A stretch of DNA of 64,000 bases from Oceanobacillus_B kapialis (GCF_042685265.1 NZ_JBHUMX010000044.1), one strand, 5' to 3'. Positions 7,956-16,871 are shown, numbered from the stretch's first letter. Notes: a model not told the origin generated them from the sequence alone. Numbers and translations: made by a program.

Positions 7956-9257
7956 CTAATTTTCTTCAATAAACTGATGCTCGCTCAGAAAACCCAATAC
8001 ATCATCCATTAAACCAGGAGCGAGTGGTAGGGACGGGTCTCCGTAAGTCTGCATATTTGCTTCCCGCTCTTTTGGCGCTTCTTTTAGTACATGGTTCATA
8101 TTGTCAATCGTAGTCAGTTCAGCTTCTGGGGATGCTTTTTGTAAGGCTACCCCTTCCTGCTGACTCACCTGAATATCATGTTCTCCTTGAATAATTAGCA
8201 CAGGAATGGATAATTTAGCAAGCTCTTTTGCTGGATTATAGTTCATCCACGATGCTAGAAATGGTTGAACAGCTGGCCTAAACATAGACTGGAGCTCATC
8301 TGAGATGTTTGCAGTCGTTTCTTCATTTTTCAATCCATCTATAATTTCCTTGCTTTCTTCTAGTAAATCGCCAGAAAGTTGTTCTTGCAACTGGCCATAG
8401 AGCACTTCATCCATTGGGCGACCGGCTCCTGCGAGTGAAATAAAGGCATCTACTCTGGAAGTTTGCGCTGCCAACATCCCCGTTAAAGATCCTTGACTAT
8501 GCCCAATAACTCCAATTTTAGTATAAGCTGAATCACTAGCCAATAGGTCTAACCACCCTTCTGCATCCTTTACGAATTGCTCGTATCTTAATGATGACTC
8601 GTCTACAACTGCCTGCTGATTCTTCCCAGCACCACGTTTATCATAGCGAAGACTAGCAATTCCGTTCTCTGCAAGCTCTTCTGCAAGCATTTTTAAACTA
8701 TTATTTTCACCTGGAAGTGCTGTTGAGTTTCCATTACGGTCTGTTGGACCAGAACCAGGGATAATTAGCATGACAGGGTGAGGCCCCTCAGAATCAGGTG
8801 TTTCTAGCTCCCCATATAAGGTCCCATTATCTGTCTCTATAGTCAAAAACTCTCCTTCTTCCTCTGTTACTTCCTGTTTCTCTCCTTTTACCAGTTCAAA
8901 TGGAAATTGTTGTCCATTTTGCGTAAAGTTTCCTGTAATCTTCTCTTCCGTTAGCTGCCCATCAAAGGTTAAAAGCTGGCCTTGTATGTTTATTGTGATG
9001 ATAATCTGCTGATCCTCTTTCACCTCAACTGTAGATAGCTGGTAATCTGCAAGACCCTGTGCAGGAATACTGATAGTACCGCCCTCTTCTTCCAGCGTTA
9101 ATTCAATACCAAGAGACTGACCCGGTATCGTGATCTCCCCATTCCAGTTCCCTATATGTGACAAGATTTCTTCTCCTCCCTCTTCATTATCTGATGCACA
9201 CCCCACAAGCAAGCTTACAAGGATAACGACCACAAAGCTGAAAACTCGATACCGCAA
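7956..9257 (-). CDS. Alpha/beta-hydrolase lipoprotein (esterase)
   Basis: A 433-residue secreted lipoprotein. The signal peptide ends in the lipobox LVGC (Cys about residue 19). An N-terminal beta-rich domain (about residues 30-130) precedes an alpha/beta-hydrolase domain. That domain has the oxyanion region LIIPGSGPTDRNG, the nucleophile elbow GHSQGS, an Asp in GEHDIQV and a His in NMNHVLK. The start is TTG with a strong ribosome-binding site (GGGAGGGG). It probably acts as an esterase at the outer membrane face. The substrate cannot be read from sequence. Confidence 0.82.
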   Translation of the reverse strand: MRYRVFSFVVVILVSLLVGCASDNEEGGEEILSHIGNWNGEITIPGQSLGIELTLEEEGGTISIPAQGLADYQLSTVEVKEDQQIIITINIQGQLLTFDGQLTEEKITGNFTQNGQQFPFELVKGEKQEVTEEEGEFLTIETDNGTLYGELETPDSEGPHPVMLIIPGSGPTDRNGNSTALPGENNSLKMLAEELAENGIASLRYDKRGAGKNQQAVVDESSLRYEQFVKDAEGWLDLLASDSAYTKIGVIGHSQGSLTGMLAAQTSRVDAFISLAGAGRPMDEVLYGQLQEQLSGDLLEESKEIIDGLKNEETTANISDELQSMFRPAVQPFLASWMNYNPAKELAKLSIPVLIIQGEHDIQVSQQEGVALQKASPEAELTTIDNMNHVLKEAPKEREANMQTYGDPSLPLAPGLMDDVLGFLSEHQFIEEN

Positions 9258-9322
9258 AACACACCCCTCCCATTTATGCTCTCTTATGTAGTACGAACAC
9301 TATATGAAAAGGTTTCCCATAG

Positions 9323-9352
9323 AAAAAAAATCCTCCATTACAATGAAGGATG
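9323..9352 (-). terminator. Terminator of the tctA-type operon
   Basis: On the minus strand CATCCTTCAT-tgta-ATGGAGGAT is followed by an eight-base T run. Confidence 0.8.
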
Positions 9353-9374
9353 TTTTATGGTTTTAGTCCTATGC

Positions 9375-10736
9375 TTACAAACCAGGCAAAAACAACGATA
9401 TAAGCCATGGTGCGGCATAAAGGGTCATGAATTGTACGCCATAATTGACGCCTTTACGATGGAGGAAACCTGCTACAAGGGCGACCAGTAGTACCCCTGC
9501 AACGTTTACGATGCCAGCATCCATGAAAGCAAGCATAATTACGAGTCCAAAAAATAGTCCTAGCATCGCTTCATGTGGAATAAAGCGAAATACAAAGGCA
9601 CAAATTTGTTGGGCATACTTAATGGTGACATAGAAAGTAATTGTTATCGCAACAACCGCACTGATTACAGTAGCTACAATGAAATCTCCTGTAGATAACA
9701 TGTGATGAATATTGTTTTCTGGTGTAAACACTGGCGGTGCATTAAATAACGCTCCACCTGGTCCAATGGCAGTTGGTGACAATGGCAGCCCAATTGCTAT
9801 TAGCGGAATAAGTGTACCTGATATGTACGCTGCGTTCGTTAAGCCGTCCATGCTGGATATGGCACGTGTTGCTTTTTTTACAGGATCCTTAATCCTACTT
9901 GTTAGTGTCTCCCCAAGAAAAATTGTCATTCCTACTGGGCTCATAAAAAATGTTAACACCCCTAGAACAGATGAAAAAGAAGTGGTTCCGATCTCTTTCC
10001 GATCCAAAATTTTAAAGGGGTTTGGGAAACCTTTACCAGTTTTACTTTTCTTCAAAACAATCTCTTTTAAGCCGTAACGAGGAAGCTTTCTTCTAACTTT
10101 CCCACTTAAAAGTTCGGCAAGCTTTAAAATCACAGGCCCAATGGTAATCCCAAGAAAGAAGGACGTAAATACGGTAACATCCTCTGGAACAATCCCCATT
10201 TCCCAATACGTTATTCTTAAGCCTTGGATTAAAAAGGCAAAGGGAATAATGGCAAGCAAGCAAACCCAGCGATTTTTTGACATAAGGGCAAGAAAAATAG
10301 CACCACCAAGAAATATTTGGTTGGAATATTGGGTGATAACATCCGACAATGGAATGATTAAATTCGCTAACAGCAAGCTCATTGGTACTGCTATGAAGGT
10401 TCCAATTACAGAACCAGATGCCATTTTTCGAATGCTGACTTCAGGCATGCCGTGCTTTTTGAGTACCATTGCATGCTCTACCATCGGCGCGGACATTACA
10501 CCACCAGGAATTCCAGCGATTGCCACCGGTATGGAGTCGGTCAGCTTTTTGGCTACAATTGCGGAAATAAAAAAGGCTAAAATGACGATTGGTTCGAAAC
10601 CAGATAAGACAAGCACTAGCGTGACTGGTGCTAATACAGCTGTCTCATCCGTACCTGGTGCAATTCCAATAATGGTGTATAATACGGCACCGATAACCGA
10701 GGCAGTAATCATTTCCAGGATTAGTGAAACATCCAT
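9375..10736 (-). CDS. TctA-family tripartite transporter large permease
   Basis: A 453-residue polytopic membrane protein of the TctA (tripartite tricarboxylate transporter) family. The family blocks IGIAPGTDETAVLAP, a Gly/Pro-rich SIPVAIAGIPGGVMSAPM segment and a second similar loop GLPLSPTAIGPGGALF are present, with about 11 membrane helices. The ATG at 10736 is used because GGGAGGAG lies 4 bases upstream; the longer frame would run into the preceding gene. It starts one base after the stop of the small membrane gene. No TctC-type binding protein is nearby, so the substrate is open. Confidence 0.83.
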   Translation of the reverse strand: MDVSLILEMITASVIGAVLYTIIGIAPGTDETAVLAPVTLVLVLSGFEPIVILAFFISAIVAKKLTDSIPVAIAGIPGGVMSAPMVEHAMVLKKHGMPEVSIRKMASGSVIGTFIAVPMSLLLANLIIPLSDVITQYSNQIFLGGAIFLALMSKNRWVCLLAIIPFAFLIQGLRITYWEMGIVPEDVTVFTSFFLGITIGPVILKLAELLSGKVRRKLPRYGLKEIVLKKSKTGKGFPNPFKILDRKEIGTTSFSSVLGVLTFFMSPVGMTIFLGETLTSRIKDPVKKATRAISSMDGLTNAAYISGTLIPLIAIGLPLSPTAIGPGGALFNAPPVFTPENNIHHMLSTGDFIVATVISAVVAITITFYVTIKYAQQICAFVFRFIPHEAMLGLFFGLVIMLAFMDAGIVNVAGVLLVALVAGFLHRKGVNYGVQFMTLYAAPWLISLFLPGL

Positions 10737-10737
10737 A

Positions 10738-10995
10738 CTACTCCTCCCTTTCCTCTGCAAAACGCAATGTGCGCTTTGGCTTAATCACAATGCTGCTAAT
10801 AACAAACCCTACTACAGCACCAATTAGTCCATAAATTAATGGTTGAGGAGCCTCATTAGGTGCGATGAGATAAGCACCAAGTGTTATGACCGTACATATG
10901 ACGATACTTAGTACCAGGTCCTTAATATTAACAAGGTCTTCCCATACTTCAATATTATTTTCCCCATTCTGAGGACGGCCCTGCTCTTTATTCAT
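10738..10995 (-). CDS. Small two-helix membrane protein, partner of the TctA permease
   Basis: This 85-residue protein has two membrane helices (about residues 28-47 and 51-70) and a basic C-terminus. It sits in the position TctB has in classical tripartite transporters, but TctB is about twice as long with four helices. I infer that it is a reduced small-permease subunit. It is first in a two-gene operon, separated from the large permease by one base. Confidence 0.65.
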   Translation of the reverse strand: MNKEQGRPQNGENNIEVWEDLVNIKDLVLSIVICTVITLGAYLIAPNEAPQPLIYGLIGAVVGFVISSIVIKPKRTLRFAEEREE

Positions 10996-11177
10996 TTCAT
11001 ATTACTCCTTTTAAAGACATGTATGCTCCTCATTATACATGGTCAATTGCTTTAAATGAAGTACAAGGGTAATTTGAAGGAAAAGATGTAATTTTCCTTT
11101 TTGGTGCAATTAATTTGAATCTAATGAGGATGGCAAAGCGTACATATAATAATCTAATGAGAGGGAGTGAAGTGGAT

Positions 11178-11981
11178 ATGAATAACCATGAAATTGACTA
11201 CAAGCTTTATGGTGATGACATGCAATTTGTGGAGGTAGAGCTTGACCCACAAGAGACGGTGATTGCAGAAGCGGGAAGCCTTATGATGATGGATGAACCG
11301 ATTAAGATGGAAACTATTTTTGGTGATGGTTCTTCAAGCAATCAAAGTAGTGGCTTAATGGGAAAGCTGTTAGGAGCTGGAAAGCGGGTCATTACGGGCG
11401 AAAGCTTATTTATGACCACCTTTACAAATGAAGGCACAGGAAAAAGTCATGTATCATTCGCTTCTCCTTACCCCGGAAAAATTATCCCCATGGACTTGAG
11501 TGAATTAGACGGAAAGCTTATTTGCCAAAAAGACGCATTCCTCGCTGCAGCAAAGGGGGTAGCGGTAGGAATTGAATTTCAGAAAAAGATCGGTGCTGGT
11601 TTCTTTGGGGGCGAAGGCTTTATCATGCAAAAACTAGAAGGCGACGGAATGGCATTCGTCCATGCTGGTGGCACCATTCATAAAAGAGAGCTCTCAGCCG
11701 GTGAATCCATCCGCGTCGATACTGGTTGCCTTGTGGCAATGACCGGAAATATTGATTATAACATCGAGTATGTTGGTGGGATAAAAACAGCGTTATTTGG
11801 CGGTGAAGGGCTTTTCTTTGCTACGTTAAGAGGACCAGGCACGGTTTGGGTGCAATCTCTACCATTTAGCAGGCTTGCTAGCAGAATATTCGCCGCAGCA
11901 CCTGAAAGAGGCGGATCAAAAGGGGAAGGGAGCGTTGCAGGAGGACTATTCGATATTCTCGGTGGTGACCGTAACAGATAA
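11178..11981 (+). CDS. AIM24 / TIGR00266-family protein
   Basis: This 267-residue protein is built from the Gly-rich beta-strands of the AIM24 family (TIGR00266). Examples are VIAEAGSLMMMD, GAGFFGGEGFIMQKLEGDG, FVHAGGTI and ALFGGEGLFFATLRGPGTVW, ending in a Gly/Ser-rich tail. The biochemical role is not established in bacteria. In yeast the namesake is a mitochondrial membrane-organising factor. The ATG at 11178 is preferred over 11115 because GAGGGAGTG lies just upstream. It is a single-gene unit followed by the YfhD gene. Confidence 0.85.
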   Translation: MNNHEIDYKLYGDDMQFVEVELDPQETVIAEAGSLMMMDEPIKMETIFGDGSSSNQSSGLMGKLLGAGKRVITGESLFMTTFTNEGTGKSHVSFASPYPGKIIPMDLSELDGKLICQKDAFLAAAKGVAVGIEFQKKIGAGFFGGEGFIMQKLEGDGMAFVHAGGTIHKRELSAGESIRVDTGCLVAMTGNIDYNIEYVGGIKTALFGGEGLFFATLRGPGTVWVQSLPFSRLASRIFAAAPERGGSKGEGSVAGGLFDILGGDRNR

Positions 11982-12078
11982 CATTGAGCATTTAAGATGT
12001 GATAAAAATTGCCATGCGGAACTTTTACATCCTTGCACATACTAACCGTGTAACTCCCTTCAAAGCGAGGTGACGATC

Positions 12079-12252
12079 ATGGGTAGAGATGAACATCGAC
12101 ATTCAAAGAATAGCTTCATGGCACAGACACCCAAAAACCTAAAGGATTCAGACGGAGTAGATATCGAATTCTCAAGAGAGCTTGCTGATGAAGATGACAT
12201 GGAGGCACAAGCGAGAAGCAATGCTGCGGACCGCAGAGCAAAAAAGAAATAG
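12079..12252 (+). CDS. yfhD: YfhD-family small protein
   Basis: A 57-residue hydrophilic protein matching YfhD, a short spore-former protein of unknown role. The diagnostic C-terminal pattern VDIEFSRELADEDDMEAQAR followed by AADRRAKKK is intact, as is the N-terminal AQTPKNLK. The ATG at 12079 has GAGGTG upstream; the GTG at 12070 belongs to that ribosome-binding site. Confidence 0.82.
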   Translation: MGRDEHRHSKNSFMAQTPKNLKDSDGVDIEFSRELADEDDMEAQARSNAADRRAKKK

Positions 12253-12377
12253 CAAGTGGGATGCAGGGACATTATCCTGCATCCTTTCTTTCGTTTACAA
12301 ACACAACAAGCCAGTTGCAATTCTTTACCGGTCTTTTTTTGAGGTGTAAAATAAAATTTAGAAAGCGGGGTATCGTA

Positions 12378-12824
12378 ATGGCAAATAGAAATGTTGACGA
12401 TTATTTAACAGAAGGAATCCATGGTACACGCCTACCAAAGGATGCTGAACGAAAACAATTCCTTGGTACTCTAAGAGAACGGATTGTGCTTGCGTTAACA
12501 ATTGGTCAGGTTATGACAGACAAAGGAATTGAAAAGCTAGAGGAAGCCATGAAGGAAAATCCAAATACCACATTGCTCATTAATGGACATGTGGCCTATC
12601 GTTTTTTAAAAGAAGAAAAGGATTTGGCAAAAAAATATCATATTACCTATACAACGATTACCAACGAGGAAAGCGACACAGAAATTGGCGCTGTTTTAAC
12701 CTATGATTATGCTATCGATAAAGAACATATTTTTCTTGAAGAAGAAAAAGAAGAAGCTGCACAAGAAGAAGGGGAAGAAAAAACAGGTTTCCTTTCAAAA
12801 ATTAAAAATATCTTTTCAAACTAG
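12378..12824 (+). CDS. yueI: YueI-family protein (DUF1694)
   Basis: A 148-residue cytosolic protein of the YueI family. Its hallmark N-terminus is VDDYLTEGIHGTRLPKDAER, followed by FLGTLRERIVLALTIGQVM. It has an alpha/beta fold and an acidic tail (EEEKEEAAQEEGEE) before a basic end. Its function is unknown; the fold is related to the ribosomal L7Ae-like region of DUF1694 proteins. The ATG at 12378 follows AAAGCGGGG. It is single-gene and ends at a hairpin overlapping the stop codon. Confidence 0.85.
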   Translation: MANRNVDDYLTEGIHGTRLPKDAERKQFLGTLRERIVLALTIGQVMTDKGIEKLEEAMKENPNTTLLINGHVAYRFLKEEKDLAKKYHITYTTITNEESDTEIGAVLTYDYAIDKEHIFLEEEKEEAAQEEGEEKTGFLSKIKNIFSN

Positions 12825-12850
12825 AAGGCTTTCATATCGAAAGCCTTTTC
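12824..12850 (+). terminator. Terminator of the yueI gene
   Basis: GAAGGCTTTC-atatc-GAAAGCCTTTTC follows the stop codon directly. Confidence 0.82.
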
Positions 12851-12908
12851 ATTATTAGACTTTTGCTTAAGCTAACCAAATAAAATTGTAATAACTTGTC
12901 GAAAACTG

Positions 12909-12937
12909 TTTCAAAACTGAATCATTTGTACTATAAT
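12909..12937 (+). promoter_or_regulatory. SigA-type promoter for the purine-riboswitch operon
   Basis: A perfect -10 box TATAAT (12932-12937) lies 17 bases from a weak -35 (TTTCAA, 12909-12914). The start site would fall about 25 bases before the aptamer. Confidence 0.6.
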
Positions 12938-12969
12938 CATCATAACGTTCGTGTATAAAATAAAAACAA

Positions 12970-13097
12970 ACCCCATATATTCCCGATAATATGGTTCGGG
13001 AGTCTCTACGAAGTGACCGTAAACCACTTCTCTATGGACGGTGTAGCTTTCGTGTGGGAAAAAACCGTTCATTTATGACCGGCTTTTTCCCTTTTTT
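12970..13097 (+). promoter_or_regulatory. Purine (guanine-type) riboswitch with terminator
   Basis: The aptamer (about 12970-13040) has the purine-riboswitch core: a P2 arm with the conserved loop GATAATATGG, the J2/3 sequence GTCTCTAC, a P3 arm with loop ACCGTAAAC, and a closing CTATGG. The base just before TATG is C, which is the guanine/hypoxanthine identity. The base before that is T where A is normal, and J1/2 reads ATATT rather than ATAAT. A terminator follows (13056-13097: GGGAAAAAaCCG pairs with CCGGctTTTTTCCC, then T6). Ligand binding should switch off the downstream permease and PRTase. Confidence 0.93.
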
Positions 13098-13136
13098 GCT
13101 TTCACCATTCTTCTTGGGGGAAAAGGAGAAATTAAA

Positions 13137-14201
13137 ATGGAAATATTGAAGGATCTATTGGCAGCGATTAGCGGAGTATTAAATGGACTGCCACAGGGAT
13201 TGCTAGCACTAACATTTGGATTTGCTTCTGTACCAACCGCAATAGCTTTTGTTATAGGAGCATTCGGTAATGCTGTAACAAGTAATGTAGCGGTTATCTC
13301 CTATCAAGCAGAAACCATTACACTTGCAGGAACCATGGGGAAAAATTTGAGAGAACGTCTCTCCATGATATTCTTTGGCGCACTCATTATGCTTTTTATT
13401 GGATTATTTGGTTTGCTTGAAAGAATCATTGATTGGATTGGCCCTGTAATTACAAATGGCATGATGGCAGGAGTTGGTATTATGCTAGCAAAGGTTGCCT
13501 GGGACATGGCCAAAAATGACCGAATTGTCGGTATTTCCTCCTTTGCTAGTGCCTTAATTGTTTATGTAGCTACAAGCGACTTAGTTTATACCATTACAAT
13601 TTCTGTCATTCTCTCCAGTATCATCTATTACTTCATACGTAAAGGAGAGCAGGAAGTAAAAGATAATGCTCCGAAAGAAAAGCTTGCATTACAAAAGCTA
13701 ATCCTTAATCCCATGGTAATTCGTGGTGCGTTAGCAATGGTATGTCTCAACATTGGAGCAAACATTGCCTTCGGGAAAATTAACGGTGATATTGCTGGAA
13801 CGGAAGTAAATGTGGATACGATTACCATTATTAGCAGCCTGGCAGATATGGGATCTTCTCTGTTTGGCGGTGGTCCCGTAGAGGTTGTTATTTCAGCTAC
13901 AGCAAGTGCTCCACATGCAGTATGGGCTGGTGTCATTATGATGTTACTTATGGCTATCATTTTATTCGCAAAACTTCTTCCTAAAATAGGGAAGTATGTG
14001 CCAAGCGCTTCTATCGTTGGTTTCTTATTTGTACTTGGAGCAATTGTTACGCTTCCAGATAACGCAGCAGCAGCGCTTACCGCAGAAAGCGGAGGAGCTA
14101 CTTGGATTGCAGGCGTTACCATGGTTGTTACGGCTATAACGGATCCATTCCTAGGATTGCTCGCAGGGGTCATTATGCAATTTTTATTAGGAATTTTTTA
14201 G
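13137..14201 (+). CDS. Putative purine permease (NCS2-like), riboswitch-controlled
   Basis: A 354-residue membrane protein with about 10-12 helices. It starts 40 bases after the riboswitch terminator, with GGGGGAAAAGGAG as ribosome-binding site. It is shorter than typical NCS2/AzgA purine permeases (about 430-440). I see motifs such as FGFASVPTAIAFVIGAFGN, SYQAETITLAG and SSLFGGGPVEVVISAT, which suggest a distant member of the xanthine/guanine permease superfamily. The riboswitch and the following PRTase argue strongly for nucleobase or nucleobase-like uptake. The substrate is inferred, not shown. Confidence 0.72.
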   Translation: MEILKDLLAAISGVLNGLPQGLLALTFGFASVPTAIAFVIGAFGNAVTSNVAVISYQAETITLAGTMGKNLRERLSMIFFGALIMLFIGLFGLLERIIDWIGPVITNGMMAGVGIMLAKVAWDMAKNDRIVGISSFASALIVYVATSDLVYTITISVILSSIIYYFIRKGEQEVKDNAPKEKLALQKLILNPMVIRGALAMVCLNIGANIAFGKINGDIAGTEVNVDTITIISSLADMGSSLFGGGPVEVVISATASAPHAVWAGVIMMLLMAIILFAKLLPKIGKYVPSASIVGFLFVLGAIVTLPDNAAAALTAESGGATWIAGVTMVVTAITDPFLGLLAGVIMQFLLGIF

Positions 14202-14283
14202 CATAACAGCGCCTTTTCCAGTGCACAACAATGAATTTAGCTATATGAATTTTACATTATTAACTAAAAAAGGGTGGTACATT

Positions 14284-14823
14284 ATGAAAACCTATAACCT
14301 GCATGTAGCAGGGTTAACAAGGACTCTTCCTATTATCCGCATCACTGACAATTTGAGCATAGCTAGCTTTGTCGTGCTGGGCGATACAGCATTAATTACT
14401 GCTGCTTCCCCTTTACTAGCTAAAAAGCTTCCTGAAGTGGATGTCCTTATTACTGCGGAAGCAAAGGGAATCCCCTTTGTTCATGAATTATCTAAGCTGT
14501 TAGGCATGGACAGTTATATTGTTGCGAGAAAGAGTGTTAAGCCTTATATGCAGGATCCCTTCGTACATAAGGTTGTTTCCATTACGACACAGAAAGAACA
14601 GACCCTCTGTCTAGATCGTAAAGATGCGGAGAAACTTCAAGGTAAACGCGTAGCCTTAATTGATGATGTCATCAGTACAGGCGAGTCCATGAGAGCTTTA
14701 GAAGAGCTGGTTATTCAGGCTGGTGCTGACGTAAAAGCGCGTGCGGCTATTCTCGCTGAAGGAGAAGCAGCAGATCGTGAGGACATCATTTATCTAGAAA
14801 AATTACCTGTTTTTATTGATTAA
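14284..14823 (+). CDS. Phosphoribosyltransferase-family protein
   Basis: A 179-residue type I PRTase. The PRPP-binding loop is RVALIDDVISTGESM (about residues 122-136), preceded by AEAKGIPFVHELSKLLG and ARKSVKPYM, an arrangement seen in adenine and xanthine PRTases. The ATG at 14284 follows AAAAGGGTGG. It lies 82 bases after the permease and is probably cotranscribed under the purine riboswitch, giving uptake plus salvage of one base. Its specificity (adenine, xanthine or other) cannot be fixed from sequence. Confidence 0.78.
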   Translation: MKTYNLHVAGLTRTLPIIRITDNLSIASFVVLGDTALITAASPLLAKKLPEVDVLITAEAKGIPFVHELSKLLGMDSYIVARKSVKPYMQDPFVHKVVSITTQKEQTLCLDRKDAEKLQGKRVALIDDVISTGESMRALEELVIQAGADVKARAAILAEGEAADREDIIYLEKLPVFID

Positions 14824-14834
14824 TTGAACTTACT

Positions 14835-14886
14835 AAAACCCCTTATGCCAAATAAGTTTTTACTCCGTTTGGCATAAGGGGTTTTT
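14835..14886. terminator. Bidirectional terminator
   Basis: A long stem AAACCCCTTATGCCAAA / TTTGGCATAAGGGGTTT with T tracts in both directions lies between the PRTase and BCCT genes. Confidence 0.88.
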
Positions 14887-14907
14887 CTTTATGTTATAAT
14901 CACAAGC

Positions 14908-16395
14908 TTATTTCCTGTGCCTGTGTTCAGCATATGCTATTTTGAAAAAGGACGCCCCCATTAGTAATATAACGATGGAAAACGGCAGGGCTGCAATGAT
15001 AAGCATATTTTGTAATCCTTGTGTCCCACCAAAATATACGATAATGGCAGCGACTGCTGATTGTGCCAACCCCCACATGATTTTTACCGAATTAGCTGGG
15101 TTCAGCAGTCCGTTTGTACTCAACATCCCAAGAACGAACGTTGCAGAGTCTGCTGAGGTGATAAAAAAGATTGCTACAACAAACAGTGTAATAATCGACA
15201 TTATGAAACCAAGTGGATATTCTGCCAAGACCCCAAATGTAGAGGTTTCTAATGAAAATGCAGATATTTCCGCAATGCCATTTTGTTCGAGGTTTAATGC
15301 GGATACACCAAACACGGCAAAGAATATAAAGCAAACGATTGGTGGTACAACTAAGACACCGAGCATAAACTCTTTAACTGTTCTACCTTTTGAAATCCTA
15401 GCAATAAATATACCAACAAACGGTGCCCAAGAAATCCACCATGCCCAATAAAAAATAGTCCAGGAATTTATCCAGCCCCTGTTGTCATTATCCAGCGGAG
15501 CAAGACGCAAGCTCATATCAAAGAAATCAGATATGTAGTTCCCCAAAGTATTTGTAAACATGTTCAAAATATATAGCGTTGGGCCCACAATAAATAACAT
15601 AAGCAATAATACAAAGGCAAGACCCATGTTTACGTTACTTAAGTATTTAATCCCTCTGCCGATGCCCGACCAGGCAGAAAAGATAAAGAGCAGTGTCGCA
15701 ACAACGAGCACAATAAGTTGGACAGTAAATGTGTCCGGTATGTCGAACAAGAAGGATAAACCCCCAGTAATTTGACCAGAGCCAAATCCAAGTGTTGCAG
15801 CAACACCGAAAACAGTTGCTACAATTGCTAGTACATCAATAAGCTTTCCGGCAATTCCTTCCATCGCATCTTTCCCAAATATCGGAACAAGTGTCGCACT
15901 TATCAGTCCTGGTGTATCACGGTAAAATTTAAAGTAGGCCAGAACTAGTGCCACGATACCGTATACAGCCCAGGCATGCACACCCCAATGAAAAAATGAA
16001 AATTTTAAACCATCCTTGATTGCTTGTTCTGATCCAGGCTCTGCTCCCGGAGTCTGTAAAAAGGCATGTGAAACCGGTTCAGCTGTAGTCCAAAAAACCA
16101 ACCCCATCCCCATTCCTGCACTAAATAGCATAGCAAACCATGAAGGAAGGCTAAATTCCGGTTTGTCATTCTCTTTCCCAAGCTTTATCTTGCCAAATCT
16201 TGAGAAAATTAAATACACACAGAAAACCAGCATTAACATCACAATTAATAAATAATACCACCCGAAGTTAACGGAGATAAATGTCGTAATCGTATTTGTT
16301 AGAGACTCTAGAGATCCTGGTGAGATACCTCCCCAAATTACAACTGCAATACAAACTGCTAGTGAATACCAAAATACTCTCGTAACACTTTTCAT
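14908..16395 (-). CDS. BCCT-family betaine/carnitine/choline transporter 1
   Basis: A 495-residue carrier of the BCCT family with 12 helices. The substrate/sodium segment SAGMGMGLVFWTTAEPVSH keeps the Gly-x-Gly motif of sodium-coupled glycine betaine carriers such as OpuD and BetP. The aromatic box region reads FYWAWWISWAPFVGIFIARI. It probably imports glycine betaine for osmoprotection. It is a single-gene unit bounded by a shared terminator. Substrate assignment rests on motif similarity. Confidence 0.88.
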   Translation of the reverse strand: MKSVTRVFWYSLAVCIAVVIWGGISPGSLESLTNTITTFISVNFGWYYLLIVMLMLVFCVYLIFSRFGKIKLGKENDKPEFSLPSWFAMLFSAGMGMGLVFWTTAEPVSHAFLQTPGAEPGSEQAIKDGLKFSFFHWGVHAWAVYGIVALVLAYFKFYRDTPGLISATLVPIFGKDAMEGIAGKLIDVLAIVATVFGVAATLGFGSGQITGGLSFLFDIPDTFTVQLIVLVVATLLFIFSAWSGIGRGIKYLSNVNMGLAFVLLLMLFIVGPTLYILNMFTNTLGNYISDFFDMSLRLAPLDNDNRGWINSWTIFYWAWWISWAPFVGIFIARISKGRTVKEFMLGVLVVPPIVCFIFFAVFGVSALNLEQNGIAEISAFSLETSTFGVLAEYPLGFIMSIITLFVVAIFFITSADSATFVLGMLSTNGLLNPANSVKIMWGLAQSAVAAIIVYFGGTQGLQNMLIIAALPFSIVILLMGASFFKIAYAEHRHRK

Positions 16396-16575
16396 CCTTT
16401 CACCTCATCTATGTATTTTTCTAAAAGATTTGACGCATTATGTACTAGCCACTTTATTTCCCTTTTTTCTCTTGTTTTAAACATGCAATCCCTATCAAGG
16501 GCTAATTTGTTAAGCAAGTCGAATAATTTTTGCCTAACAAATACATGTTAAAAGCAAGAACGGAGGTGGATAAAA

Positions 16576-16824
16576 GTGAGCCAGCCTTATCAATGTCCTA
16601 ATTGTAAAACAAACCGAACACGATTTAATATTATTGAACAGCTTGCAAAGCCGGTAAAGCTTGATCCCTCAACAGGAGATGTAGTAAAAGATTATACGAA
16701 TGAACAAACAGAAATTTTTCACATGAACTATACAGGCCCCCAGTTTAAGATCCAATGTGGTGCATGTGGATTAATTGAGGATGAAATGAATTACGTGAAG
16801 TACGCGGAATACAATAAAAAATAA
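16576..16824 (+). CDS. Small zinc-ribbon-like protein, 82 aa
   Basis: I do not recognise a named family. Two Cys pairs, CPNC (residues 7-10) and CGAC (about 62-65), are spaced as in a zinc ribbon. An intervening acidic stretch and a Tyr-rich end (NYVKYAEYNKK) complete it. The start is GTG with a strong GGAGGTGG ribosome-binding site 6 bases upstream. It is a single-gene unit ending in a clear terminator. It could bind nucleic acid or protein. Confidence 0.7.
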   Translation: MSQPYQCPNCKTNRTRFNIIEQLAKPVKLDPSTGDVVKDYTNEQTEIFHMNYTGPQFKIQCGACGLIEDEMNYVKYAEYNKK

Positions 16825-16837
16825 CCACCTAATGCCC

Positions 16838-16871
16838 AACCATACTTGTCATTTAACAGGTATGGTTTTTT
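16838..16871 (+). terminator. Terminator of the zinc-ribbon gene
   Basis: AACCATACTTGT-catttA-ACAGGTATGGTT followed by T6. Confidence 0.82.

Noticed and set aside
10141..10827. Plus-strand 228-residue frame opposite the TctA gene
   Set aside because: It lies fully antisense to a well-supported membrane-protein gene. Such long shadows are typical of this composition.
13628..14173. Minus-strand 181-residue frame opposite the purine permease
   Set aside because: It is antisense to a riboswitch-controlled gene and its Ser/Pro/Thr-rich composition is an artefact of hydrophobic codons read backwards.
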